From Anaerolineaceae bacterium (lineage in GTDB: Bacteria; Chloroflexota; Anaerolineae; Aggregatilineales; Phototrophicaceae): a DNA stretch of 64,000 bases. Every line of letters starts with the position of its first letter. Within the stretch, counting starts at the first letter, position 1. The stretch covers positions 2,418,001 through 2,482,000 of the forward strand of contig JACKCF010000001.1 of the NCBI GenBank assembly GCA_020634165.1, read 5' to 3'. The translations under genes and the position numbers were made by a program. Positions 17,962-25,935 of this stretch are shown here, one piece after another. A model generated the notes under the pieces. The model worked only from the letters and a program-made list of their open reading frames with translations, was not told the origin of the DNA and did no database searches.

Positions 17962-19426
17962 GAATCTTCAGAACTGGGTTGCTGGGCTTGATCCAAGGCT
18001 GTATGGCATTCTGGTCGGTCTGAGCATTGGCATCGCCGCCGGGCTGCTAGGATTGGGCATCGCAACCATTGGCCCGATACTGACTGTTGGTATTGCGATC
18101 ACGACTCTCGCTGGCTTAGTCATTCTTACGAACATCAAGTTTGCCCTATATGGCGCAATGAGCATCCTGTTTTTACTGCCCTTTGGAACATTGCCATTCA
18201 AAATCGGATTTACACCTACCCTGCTTGATCTGGGGTTAGGCGCATTTGTCCTCATCTATTTGCTTCTATGGATGACGGGCAAGCATCGGCAACTGCGGTT
18301 GGTGATGCCGCACATATTCATCACGTTTTACGTTTTCTGGCTGATTTTCGCCTTCGTTGTTGGTCTGCAATACGGCATGCCAAACAGCAATGTCATCCGC
18401 CAATTTGCTGAAACGCTGGTGAGTATTGGCCTGGTTTACATTCTGGTGGATTATTTACGCGAGCCGCGAACATTACGCCAGCTTGTACTGGTGATCCTTG
18501 TACTCGTCACGATTCAGGCAATTATCGCTATCGGACTTTACCTGCTAGACGATACGACAGCAGAAAGCCTGCTGATCCGGCTGGAACGGTTTGGATACCC
18601 TGGCGGCGGCGTCATCCGCTATATTGAATCGACGCCAGAGCTAGGCGAGCGCGCCATTGGCACCTGGATCGATCCTAATACGCTCGGTGGCTTATTGGCG
18701 ACAGCGGCAGCACTGATTGCTCCTCAGGTTTTTGCGCGCAATCCAATACTTAAATCGCGCTGGATGACCCTTACGGCGCTGGGTATCGTCACACTGGCAC
18801 TGATGCTCAGTTCTTCGCGTGCTTCCTTCCTCGCTTTAGGCGTTGGACTCAGCATCATCGCTGTTCTGCGCTATCGACGATATTTACCGTTGCTGGCTCT
18901 CGGCGCAGCACTGCTATTTTTGCTGCCGCAAACTCAGGATTACATTGATCGCATTTTCCAGGCATTGCAAGGTGCTGACCTGGCGACACAAATGCGCATC
19001 GGCGAATGGTCTGACTCTCTTAATCTGATTCAGCAGTATCCGATTTTCGGGATTGGTTTTACAGGTACACCCACTGCGGCAGTCTATACGGACGTCGCAA
19101 ACATGTACCTGATTATGGCAAACCAGATCGGCCTTGTCGGCGTTGTAATTTTCCTGATGGCAATGGGAAGTGTGTTCCGATATGGGTTGCGAGCCTGGAA
19201 GTATGCGCAAGTACATCCACAACTGGAGTCGATCCATCTGGGATATCATATTGCGCTGGTGACAGCCCTGGTAAATGCCTTTGCAGACCTCTATTTCTTC
19301 CGGCAGGATTTCCAGGCGTCGATTACGTGGTTCTGGCTGATCGTCGCCTTATGCCTTGCCAGCTCGCGGCTGGTGCTGGCACAGCATGACGCCGAACAAA
19401 AGCAGGCAGTGCCCCGAACACTATAA
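17948..19426 (+). CDS. O-antigen ligase/polymerase-like membrane protein
   Basis: The ATG at 17948 (with GAGGA upstream) overlaps the previous stop by 14 bp. The 492-residue product has about twelve transmembrane helices and the Wzy_C-type loop: GTWIDPNTLGGLL, LSSSRASFLAL and a periplasmic stretch RIGEWSDSLNLIQQYPIFGIGF. The latter is the conserved ExxxxxxPxxGxG-like pattern of O-antigen ligases and polymerases. It would polymerise lipid-linked oligosaccharide or ligate it on the outer face. It is the last gene of the glycan cluster; the rpsF promoter follows at once. Confidence 0.85.
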   Translation: MDAVKNLQNWVAGLDPRLYGILVGLSIGIAAGLLGLGIATIGPILTVGIAITTLAGLVILTNIKFALYGAMSILFLLPFGTLPFKIGFTPTLLDLGLGAFVLIYLLLWMTGKHRQLRLVMPHIFITFYVFWLIFAFVVGLQYGMPNSNVIRQFAETLVSIGLVYILVDYLREPRTLRQLVLVILVLVTIQAIIAIGLYLLDDTTAESLLIRLERFGYPGGGVIRYIESTPELGERAIGTWIDPNTLGGLLATAAALIAPQVFARNPILKSRWMTLTALGIVTLALMLSSSRASFLALGVGLSIIAVLRYRRYLPLLALGAALLFLLPQTQDYIDRIFQALQGADLATQMRIGEWSDSLNLIQQYPIFGIGFTGTPTAAVYTDVANMYLIMANQIGLVGVVIFLMAMGSVFRYGLRAWKYAQVHPQLESIHLGYHIALVTALVNAFADLYFFRQDFQASITWFWLIVALCLASSRLVLAQHDAEQKQAVPRTL

Positions 19427-19438
19427 CCAACTTAACCG

Positions 19439-19467
19439 TTGTCAATCACAGGTACATGCTGTAACAT
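19439..19467 (+). promoter_or_regulatory. rpsF operon promoter (sigma-70 type)
   Basis: TTGTCA (19439-19444), 17 bp, TAACAT (19462-19467). The expected start near 19474 leaves a leader of about 95 nt that contains the candidate S6:S18 structure. Confidence 0.6.
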
Positions 19468-19501
19468 CTCACAGTCAACATTAACAACTCAAGGTCTTTC
19501 C

Positions 19502-19534
19502 GCTCCATACCGGCACGCCAGTGCAAAGTGGGGC
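19502..19534 (+). ncRNA. Candidate S6:S18-binding leader RNA of rpsF
   Basis: Lower stem GCTCC/GGGGC (19502-19506 with 19530-19534), an asymmetric internal loop with ATACCG on the 5' side (19507-19512) and AAAGT on the 3' side, and an upper hairpin GCAC-GCCA-GTGC (19513-19524). The CCG in an asymmetric loop between two short stems is the layout I recall for the autoregulatory S6:S18 motif in bacterial rpsF leaders, which imitates the 16S rRNA site. Its place 34 nt before the rpsF start supports it. Downstream, GGAG (19550-19553) can pair with CTCC (19562-19565) next to the start codon. Confidence 0.65.
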
Positions 19535-19567
19535 TTTTATCCGAGGAAAGGAGCAACTTACCTCCCA

Positions 19568-20053
19568 ATGAAACGTCCATATGAGTTAGCATTCGTCTTT
19601 CGCATTCTGTCTACGGATGACGAAACACAAGCCGCCCTCGACCAGGTGATTAGCTGGATCGAAGGTGAAAACAAGGAATTCGGCAATGTAACCCGCATTG
19701 ACCGTTCACGTTTTGGTCGTCGCAAGCTGGCATATGAAATTGATGGCCAGCGTGATGGTCTTTACATCATCATCAGCGCCGATGTCGACCCCAACCATCT
19801 TCCTGAAGTGGAACTGAATCTGAAGGTTTTCACTCCGGTTTTGCGCCATCTGGTCATCCGCGATGAAGACACAGAAAAGGCCCGGAGAAAGTCTGATGAC
19901 GGTGATAAGGCTGCTGTTGAAGCTGAAGAAGAACCTGCACCCGTAGCCGAAGCTGCCGCTGAAGAGCCAGTAGCCGAAGAAGAAGTCGAAGAAGTCGTCG
20001 AAACGGAAGCTGAAGACAGCGCCGAAGAAGATGACGAGGAAAGTGAAAGCTAA
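19568..20053 (+). CDS. rpsF: Ribosomal protein S6 with acidic C-terminal tail
   Basis: A 161-residue product from ATG 19568; the reading frame extends upstream but that part is the leader. The S6 fold covers residues 1-98 (KRPYELAFVFR at the start, YEIDGQRDGLYIII in the middle, RHLVIRDED at the end). The last 60 residues are almost only Glu, Ala, Asp and Val, an acidic disordered extension like those of S6 in some lineages. S6 binds S18 in the 30S platform, and both genes are in this operon around ssb. Confidence 0.95.
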   Translation: MKRPYELAFVFRILSTDDETQAALDQVISWIEGENKEFGNVTRIDRSRFGRRKLAYEIDGQRDGLYIIISADVDPNHLPEVELNLKVFTPVLRHLVIRDEDTEKARRKSDDGDKAAVEAEEEPAPVAEAAAEEPVAEEEVEEVVETEAEDSAEEDDEESES

Positions 20054-20135
20054 ATCCACAGAACGATGCGGTATAATCCCGGATGCTGCAAATCAATGAA
20101 AACCTTACGTCGCGCATCCGTTTAGGGGGAACCGT

Positions 20136-20528
20136 ATGTCTCGTGGATTGAACAAGGTTATGATTATTGGCCATGTAGGCCGTGACCCAGAAATGCGGCA
20201 TACGCCAAGTGGTCGGCCCGTAACGAGCTTCAGTGTAGCAACGAACCGTACCTGGACATCTGCCGAAGGCGAACGCCACGAAGAGACTGAATGGTTTAAC
20301 GTGGTCACCTGGGGAAACCTGGCAGAGATTTGCAACAATCACCTTAACAAGGGCCAGCAAGTCTACGTTGAGGGACGGCTGCAAACCCGAGGCTGGGAAG
20401 ACGAAAATGGCAAAAAGCATTTTCGCACAGAGCTTGTCGCCAATGAAATGATCTTGTTGGGTGACCGCAACAATTCGTATTTTGATAACCCTAGTGATGC
20501 CGATACGACTGATGATTATGCGTTTTAG
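20136..20528 (+). CDS. ssb: Single-stranded DNA-binding protein
   Basis: A 130-residue protein with one OB fold: MSRGLNKVMIIGHVGRDPEMRHTPSG at the N-terminus (split here: LNKVMIIG, GRDPEMR), then WFNVVTWG and the VYVEGRLQTRGWED strand pair that bind ssDNA. It ends in an acidic tail DTTDDYAF in place of the usual DDDIPF, still acidic with a final Phe for partner binding. The rpsF-ssb-rpsR order is the common bacterial arrangement. A GGGGGA site precedes the ATG. Confidence 0.96.
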   Translation: MSRGLNKVMIIGHVGRDPEMRHTPSGRPVTSFSVATNRTWTSAEGERHEETEWFNVVTWGNLAEICNNHLNKGQQVYVEGRLQTRGWEDENGKKHFRTELVANEMILLGDRNNSYFDNPSDADTTDDYAF

Positions 20529-20558
20529 GCATCGTGAAATCTAAATGGAGTAATGACA

Positions 20559-20798
20559 GTGACCAGACCAAGACGTTCCCGTCGTCGTGGCCGCCGCCGC
20601 AGCTACTATTGCCCGGAAGGCAAGTGCTTCGACTACAAAGATATTGACAGCCTGTCAAACCAGTACCTGACGGAGACCGGCAAGATCAAGCCACGTCGCC
20701 AAACAGGCAACTGCGCGCGCTGCCAGCGCGAACTTGCACGTGAAATCAAGCGTGCGCGCTACCTGGCACTGCTGCCTTACATCGACGCAGGCGACTAA
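20559..20798 (+). CDS. rpsR: Ribosomal protein S18
   Basis: 79 residues if the GTG at 20559 is used. An ATG at 20553 is in frame, but its spacing to GGAG (20547-20550) would be only 2 nt, whereas the GTG is 8 nt away, so the GTG is preferred. The N-terminus is very basic. The S18 core reads IDSLSNQYLTETGKIKPRR. It has CPEGKC and CARC pairs, so this is the zinc-binding form of S18. It pairs with S6 in the ribosome. Confidence 0.93.
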   Translation: MTRPRRSRRRGRRRSYYCPEGKCFDYKDIDSLSNQYLTETGKIKPRRQTGNCARCQRELAREIKRARYLALLPYIDAGD

Positions 20799-20814
20799 TC
20801 CAGGATGCTTTACC

Positions 20815-20856
20815 AGGGCATGGTTATACTGATAACTGTGCCCTCATTTATCATTT
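20815..20856 (+). terminator. Terminator-like hairpin after rpsR
   Basis: Outer arms AGGGCA/TGCCCT and inner arms GTTAT/ATAAC are separated by a TG/TG mismatch, with an ACTG loop (20815-20844), then a T-rich but interrupted stretch. It closes the rpsF operon. Confidence 0.65.
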
Positions 20857-20886
20857 TGAGAAAACACTATAAACATACAGACACGA

Positions 20887-20952
20887 TTACGTTAAACGAC
20901 CTTCCTGTTAAGCACCCAGGAAATAACAAGTAAAATATGCCGTTTAACGTAA
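20887..20952 (+). repeat. Perfect 12-bp inverted repeat in the leader of the parvulin gene
   Basis: TTACGTTAAACG (20887-20898) and CGTTTAACGTAA (20941-20952) are exact complements 42 nt apart. Each half is itself close to a palindrome around GTTAAAC, so two operator copies or one large hairpin are possible. The right copy ends 15 nt before the start codon at 20968. Confidence 0.6.
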
Positions 20953-20967
20953 GCGCGCGGAGGACAT

Positions 20968-22323
20968 ATGGCAAAACGTGAACAAACCACTGGCGGTCCT
21001 CGCCGCCGACGGACTACAAGAGAACACGAGATCGTCGGACCAAAGTGGCTGGATAATTTGCTGGGCCATCCGCAGACGCGCGAAGAACGCGATGATGCCA
21101 TCAATCGAATTCTGATCCGCAGTATGATCGCACTGGGTATTCTGATTGTGCTGTTCATTGCGGCGACGCTCTTCATCAATAATGTCGTCGTCCCAGGCCA
21201 GACAGTTGCATCCGTCAACGGCGAGAACATCACGGTAGGCGAATTCCGTGATCGGGTTCGTTTTGAGCGTGCTCGTGTCACCCAGCAGATCAATGGCACT
21301 GTTGCGCAATTGCAGGCGTTTGGCTTCACAGACGAGCAGATTAACCAGCAATTCCAGCAGGAACCATACAGCACCTGGCTCAACGAGTTGAACTTCCCTG
21401 ACCAGCTTGGGCAGCGCGTGCTGGATGATATGATTGAGGACACGCTGGTTGAACAGGCCGCCGCCGAACGCAGCATCACAGTCAGTGATGACGCCATTCA
21501 GGCTGGTATCAACGACTTCTATGGCTATGACCCAACGCAAGTCGCGCTGATTGGCGTTGATCCGACTGAAACGCCAATTCCGACTGAGACGCCGACGCCA
21601 TTCGTATCACCAACGCCAACTACCGAGCCTACGGCTACACCGCTGCCGACTGATACACCTGAAGATAGCACACCGGAAGCATCCGTCACGCCGACTCACA
21701 CACCGTTCCCGACGCTTGAGCCGACCAGCACGCCACTAGCAGAAGAACAACAGGCTACTGAAGTTGCGCTTTTCGAGGAAAATCAGAGTTCATTCTCAAG
21801 TTATATTCGCCAAAATTCTGGCCTAGGTGTTGACGCTATTGATGCCTTCTTCGAGCGTCGTGCGTTACGCGATGCACTTGAGGAAAATGTCGTAGGTGAT
21901 ATGAGCACAACCACCTATGTCAATTCACGGCATATTCTGGTCGAGACTGAAGAGCAGGCGCTCGAAATCCTTGATGCACTGCGTAACGGCGAATCCTTTA
22001 GTGAATTGGCACGGGCTGCGTCCCAGGACCCAGGTTCAGCGGCTAGTGGTGGCGAATTGGGCTGGGCTGCTGCTGCCAGCTACTTCGCAGAGTTCCGCGA
22101 TGCTGTCCTGAGCCTGCCAATTGGTGAACTCAGCGAGCCTATCCAGACACAGGCTGGCTATCACATCATTCAGGTTCGTGCGCGTGAAGAGCGTGAGACT
22201 GACGATCAAGAACGCCAGCAGATTTCGGCTTCGCTATTCTCCCAGTATCTGGAAGATCTGAGAGCCGAAAACGAGGCAGCAATCGACATCGTGGATAACT
22301 GGCCAGACTACGTTCCCCAGTAA
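20968..22323 (+). CDS. Membrane-anchored peptidyl-prolyl isomerase (parvulin/SurA type)
   Basis: 451 residues with GGAGG at a good distance. A basic cytosolic segment (1-52) is followed by one transmembrane helix (about 53-75) and a SurA_N-like chaperone part with VASVNGENITVGEFRDRV at about 80-97. A Thr/Pro/Glu-rich linker at about 193-253 interrupts it. The parvulin domain (about 312-410) has SRHILVETEEQAL, FSELARAASQDPGSAASGG, ELGW and LSEPIQTQAGYHIIQV, the conserved fold elements. It would assist folding of exported proteins at the outer membrane face. The linker matches the low-complexity spacers used elsewhere in this genome. Confidence 0.92.
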   Translation: MAKREQTTGGPRRRRTTREHEIVGPKWLDNLLGHPQTREERDDAINRILIRSMIALGILIVLFIAATLFINNVVVPGQTVASVNGENITVGEFRDRVRFERARVTQQINGTVAQLQAFGFTDEQINQQFQQEPYSTWLNELNFPDQLGQRVLDDMIEDTLVEQAAAERSITVSDDAIQAGINDFYGYDPTQVALIGVDPTETPIPTETPTPFVSPTPTTEPTATPLPTDTPEDSTPEASVTPTHTPFPTLEPTSTPLAEEQQATEVALFEENQSSFSSYIRQNSGLGVDAIDAFFERRALRDALEENVVGDMSTTTYVNSRHILVETEEQALEILDALRNGESFSELARAASQDPGSAASGGELGWAAAASYFAEFRDAVLSLPIGELSEPIQTQAGYHIIQVRAREERETDDQERQQISASLFSQYLEDLRAENEAAIDIVDNWPDYVPQ

Positions 22324-22337
22324 ATAAACCAGTCAGT

Positions 22338-22380
22338 AAAAAGAGAATCCATCACAAATATGGCGATGGGTTCTCTTTTT
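22338..22380 (+). terminator. Strong intrinsic terminator
   Basis: A 16-bp stem (22338-22353 with 22365-22380), one wobble only, ending in TTTTTGTTT. It closes the parvulin gene. Confidence 0.93.
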
Positions 22381-22416
22381 GTTTCCGACGGCATCCCAAC
22401 GACCAAGCAATCATCG

Positions 22417-22446
22417 TTGGCACCTGCGGTGAGGCTCCATTATAAT
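22417..22446 (+). promoter_or_regulatory. Sigma-70 promoter, probably giving a leaderless fhaA mRNA
   Basis: TTGGCA (22417-22422), 18 bp, consensus TATAAT (22441-22446). The expected start site, 7 nt past the -10, falls on the ATG at 22454. Confidence 0.75.
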
Positions 22447-22453
22447 GCCCCTT

Positions 22454-23236
22454 ATGAACGATAATCGAATTGTCATACTCGAATCCCAATTGGAGCGGCT
22501 GGTAGAAGGTGTCTTCTCGTCTTTCTTCCGCAAGTCTGTCAGTGCGCATGATATTGCTCTACAGCTTGTGAGAAGCATGGAAGACAACCTGCGCATGCCA
22601 GTTGAACGTGCCGGTCAGCCGATTGCGCCAGATTACTATGAAATTCGGCTGAGTCCGAAGACGTACCAGATTTTGCAGAGTAAACGGCCAGAATTTGCGA
22701 GTGAGCTACGGCATTATCTTGTGGAACTGGCTACCAATACGGGGTACAAAATCCTGAACAGCGTCAATGTTGAGCTGCGGCCCGATAGTGACATAGAGGA
22801 TGCCTCTCAAACGATCATCACAGCGAAGCACTCCGCAAGCCAGATGAAAAGCACAATGGCCATGCAACCGGTTCAGCCGCAACCAAGCGCACCACCGCAA
22901 CGCAATCCGCAACTACTTATCAACGGCGAACGCACTTTTTCACTCGATCAGTCGATCATCAATATTGGTCGTGGGAGTGACAATGATATTGTGCTTGATG
23001 ACCAGTATGCCTCTCGTCATCATGTGCAAATTCGGCTGCGATTTGGTGTGTATACCCTGTTTGATGTCAACAGCCGGGGTGGCACTTATGTGAATCAGGT
23101 GCGAATCAGCGAGCATCGACTTCAGCCGGGGGATGTTATACAAATTGGACAGAGCAAGCTGCTTTACCTGGTAGATGAAAACCCTGGCTTCCGCGCAACT
23201 TCGACTACGACACAACTTAATCCGATTGATGACTAG
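22454..23236 (+). CDS. FhaA-like DUF3662 and FHA domain protein
   Basis: 260 residues from ATG 22454; an in-frame ATG at 22445 lies inside the -10 box and cannot be the start if that promoter is used. The N-terminal domain (residues 1-115) matches DUF3662: RLVEGVFSSFFRKSVSAHDIALQL and VELRPDSDIE regions (cut short here). A linker of about 40 residues follows, then an FHA domain (about 160-250) with the phosphothreonine-binding pattern IGRGSDNDIVLDD, SRHH and NSRGGTYVN. FhaA proteins read Ser/Thr kinase signals in peptidoglycan synthesis, which fits the FtsW/PBP neighbours. No kinase gene is present in the window. Confidence 0.9.
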   Translation: MNDNRIVILESQLERLVEGVFSSFFRKSVSAHDIALQLVRSMEDNLRMPVERAGQPIAPDYYEIRLSPKTYQILQSKRPEFASELRHYLVELATNTGYKILNSVNVELRPDSDIEDASQTIITAKHSASQMKSTMAMQPVQPQPSAPPQRNPQLLINGERTFSLDQSIINIGRGSDNDIVLDDQYASRHHVQIRLRFGVYTLFDVNSRGGTYVNQVRISEHRLQPGDVIQIGQSKLLYLVDENPGFRATSTTTQLNPIDD

Positions 23237-23244
23237 CCCACTCT

Positions 23245-23685
23245 ATGGAAATTGACATCGTACTCTTTCTGCTGCGTATCGCCTCTGCCATTGCCCTACT
23301 GGCCTTTGTCGCCGCAGTGTTCATTGTGCTGCTCCGCGAGTATCGGCGTACTATCGACCAAACCCAGGCATACCGTCGGCAGTATGGCCGTCTGGTGACG
23401 CTGACCACCATTGAGGGAAATATGCTGGAAACAGGCCAGTCATATCCGCTGTTGCCACTGACCAGCCTGGGACGTTCACCGACCAATGCGGTAGTCATTG
23501 TTGACGACTTCGCGAGCAGCGAGCATGCGCTCATCGCGTTACGCAACAATCAATGGTGGCTGGAAGATCGTAACAGTCGGAATGGCACATCGCTTAATGG
23601 CGAACGCATTGACGGCCCCATCATCATTACACATGGCGATGTCGTGGGAATTGGCAATTTCGGCTTTCGCCTTGAGCTTGAATAG
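23245..23685 (+). CDS. Membrane-anchored FHA domain protein (FhaB-like)
   Basis: 146 residues: an N-terminal transmembrane helix (about 5-30), a short basic linker (REYRRT) and a C-terminal FHA domain with SLGRSPTNAVVIVDD, SSEHALI and NSRNGTSLNGER. These are the loops that contact phosphothreonine. Its layout is that of FhaB/FipA, which binds PBP and division proteins in actinobacteria. It starts 8 bp after the FhaA-like gene. Confidence 0.88.
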   Translation: MEIDIVLFLLRIASAIALLAFVAAVFIVLLREYRRTIDQTQAYRRQYGRLVTLTTIEGNMLETGQSYPLLPLTSLGRSPTNAVVIVDDFASSEHALIALRNNQWWLEDRNSRNGTSLNGERIDGPIIITHGDVVGIGNFGFRLELE

Positions 23686-23738
23686 TTACATAGCAAGCCT
23701 ATTATTGGCAGTCTGCATCACAACTGAGGAACCTCGCT

Positions 23739-24623
23739 ATGACTGAAATTGATCTGCCAGATGCTCCGATCAAGATTGCCGTTATCGGCGGCTCTGGACT
23801 GTATAACATGCCAGAGATCACTGATTTAGAGACTTATCAGATTGATACACCGTTTGGGGTGCCAAGCGCAGATATCACTGTCGGGACGTTACGGGGCAAA
23901 CGTGTCGCCTTTTTGCCGCGACATGGGGTTGGTCATGTGAAGTCACCTGCATCGATTCCGCAGAGGGCTAATATTTACGCTCTCAAGATGCTGGGAGTCC
24001 GGTTCTGTCTGGCGATTAATGCGTGTGGCAGCCTGCGGGAAGATTATGCCCCTGGCCACATTGTTGTACCGGACCAACTCTTTGACTACACTATCGGCAC
24101 CCGAGATCGCACATTTTTTGAAGATGGCATCGTCGCGCACGTCAGTGTGGCCCAACCCTTTGATGATGTACTGCGTAATATCATGGCTGATGCCATTGAG
24201 GCCGTTGGCGGTGTTGTTCATAGTTCCGGCACATTCCTGATAGAAGATGGCCCCCGGTTTGCAACCCGCGCCGAAAGCCGCATCTTCCGCAACTGGGGAT
24301 GCGATATCATCGGCATGACAACGGCACCGGAGGCTTTCCTGGCGAGGGAGGCCGAGATGGCCTATGCGACAATGGCACATATCACCGATTACGATGTATG
24401 GCATGATCATCCGGTTACGGTTGAGATGGTCACGGCAACGTTCCAACGCAATATTACACTCGCACAGCAGGCTTTGGCTAAAGCAGTTGAAATCCTGGAT
24501 GCCGATATGGTAACCCCTTCTCACTCAGCGCTAGATGGGGCCATCATGACCTCACAGGACAAAATGCCTGCCGATCTGATTGTTCGGCTTAAGCCCATTA
24601 TTGGCCGCACATTGGGCCTCTAG
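23739..24623 (+). CDS. mtnP: S-methyl-5'-thioadenosine phosphorylase
   Basis: 294 residues of the MTAP/PNP family. AVIGGSGLY at the start, PRHGVGHVKSP in the phosphate site, NACGSLRED, and GPRFATRAESRIFR with IIGMTTAPEAFLAREAEM in the substrate pocket are family hallmarks. It cleaves methylthioadenosine (or the adenosine-related substrate of the MTAP-like subgroup) with phosphate to adenine and a sugar phosphate. A TDYDVWH segment near residue 210 follows. It sits where pstP lies in many actinobacterial fhaA-fhaB-rodA-pbpA operons, so the location is odd and may be chance. Confidence 0.9.
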   Translation: MTEIDLPDAPIKIAVIGGSGLYNMPEITDLETYQIDTPFGVPSADITVGTLRGKRVAFLPRHGVGHVKSPASIPQRANIYALKMLGVRFCLAINACGSLREDYAPGHIVVPDQLFDYTIGTRDRTFFEDGIVAHVSVAQPFDDVLRNIMADAIEAVGGVVHSSGTFLIEDGPRFATRAESRIFRNWGCDIIGMTTAPEAFLAREAEMAYATMAHITDYDVWHDHPVTVEMVTATFQRNITLAQQALAKAVEILDADMVTPSHSALDGAIMTSQDKMPADLIVRLKPIIGRTLGL

Positions 24624-24635
24624 CAAGCCAATCTT

Positions 24636-25934
24636 ATGACAACATCGTCGCCATTATCTTCCGGGCCGTATTATCGAGAGCTGCGTAAAGAACGTGGGCT
24701 TCTGATATTGGCATTCGTGTTTATCAGTATTAACTACTCATCGCTCATCGTTCAACAATACGAGTTGGCGTCTATCGGCATTCAACTTATCATTTGGCTG
24801 GTCTGTGCAATTGGCGGGCACCTGTTACTCAATCGTTATCTACCAGATCGCGATACGATGCTCTTCCCGCTAGTGATGTTCCTGGGCGGATGGAGTGTGC
24901 TCGTCATTGAAAGGCTCACGCCCATTTTTGCGGATCGACAGATTGTCTGGCTGGCGCTGGCAGTTCTGGCGCTCCTGGGTACAGCGATTTTCCATCAACC
25001 CCTTTATTGGCTACGACAGTATCGCTACACACTCTTCTTTGGGGGCCTAGCACTTCTGGTCGCCACGATTATTCTGGGAAGGAATCCCTCTGGTTTCGGC
25101 CCCGAATTGTGGCTGGAAATTCCACTGATTTTTGACACCGTCTATTTTCAGCCGTCTGAACTTCTAAAACTTATCCTGGTCGCTTTCCTGGCCAGCTATC
25201 TGGGGGAGCAGTACCCCATCATGCGGCGACTCAGTGAAGGCAGAGCAGCACTATTCCCCATGCGCATACTTGGCCCGATTTTGCTGATGTGGGGGCTGTG
25301 TATCATCATGCTGATCTGGCAACGTGACCTGGGAACGGCTGCGCTGTTTTTTATCGTTTTCCTGACGCTTCTTTACATTGCCAGCACTCGTCTGGAAATT
25401 ATGCTAGGCGGGGGATTGCTGCTGCTTATGGCTGGTGTGCTGGCCTATATTCTGATTGACCTCGTTCAATTGAGAATCGACATCTGGCTGAATCCCTGGC
25501 CAGATGCTGATGGGCGAGCGTATCAGATTGTGCAAAGCCTGATGGCATTTGGCGCTGGTGGCATTTTTGGTCAAGGTATCGGGCAAGGGTCGCCAGGATA
25601 CATTCCTGTTGTGCATTCCGATTTTGTCCTTGCCGCCATCGCTGAGGAATGGGGATTGCTTGGCGTGATAGCCATTGTGATTATCATCGCGATTATCGTG
25701 GTTAAGGCAGCACACATCGGCCTAAAGAACCAAACACGTCCTTTCCTGACGCTGTTCGCCATCGGTATCAGCCTCCTGATAGGTATTCAGAGCCTCCTCA
25801 TCATGATGGGCATATTGAAATTGCTGCCACTAACGGGGGTGACGCTACCCTTCATCAGCTACGGCGGCAGTTCACTGCTCATCAGCTTTGTCATGATTGG
25901 ATTTTTGCTGCGATTATCGTCGAGGCACGTCTGA
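24636..25934 (+). CDS. SEDS-family peptidoglycan polymerase (FtsW/RodA)
   Basis: 432 residues with about ten transmembrane helices. The SEDS hallmarks are a QPSEL region in the middle (FQPSELLKLIL), LWQRDLGTAALFF, the external HSDFVLAAIAEEWGLLG loop, and GVTLPFISYGGSS near the C-terminus. It would polymerise lipid II into glycan strands together with a class B PBP. FtsW and RodA cannot be separated with confidence here; FHA proteins and PBP neighbours fit the rodA-pbpA type operon. It ends 1 bp before the PBP-like gene. Confidence 0.93.
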   Translation: MTTSSPLSSGPYYRELRKERGLLILAFVFISINYSSLIVQQYELASIGIQLIIWLVCAIGGHLLLNRYLPDRDTMLFPLVMFLGGWSVLVIERLTPIFADRQIVWLALAVLALLGTAIFHQPLYWLRQYRYTLFFGGLALLVATIILGRNPSGFGPELWLEIPLIFDTVYFQPSELLKLILVAFLASYLGEQYPIMRRLSEGRAALFPMRILGPILLMWGLCIIMLIWQRDLGTAALFFIVFLTLLYIASTRLEIMLGGGLLLLMAGVLAYILIDLVQLRIDIWLNPWPDADGRAYQIVQSLMAFGAGGIFGQGIGQGSPGYIPVVHSDFVLAAIAEEWGLLGVIAIVIIIAIIVVKAAHIGLKNQTRPFLTLFAIGISLLIGIQSLLIMMGILKLLPLTGVTLPFISYGGSSLLISFVMIGFLLRLSSRHV

Positions 25935-25935
25935 T

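Noticed and set aside
20060..20100. TATAAT between rpsF and ssb as an ssb promoter
   Set aside because: No acceptable -35 at 16-18 bp; the genes are probably one transcript.
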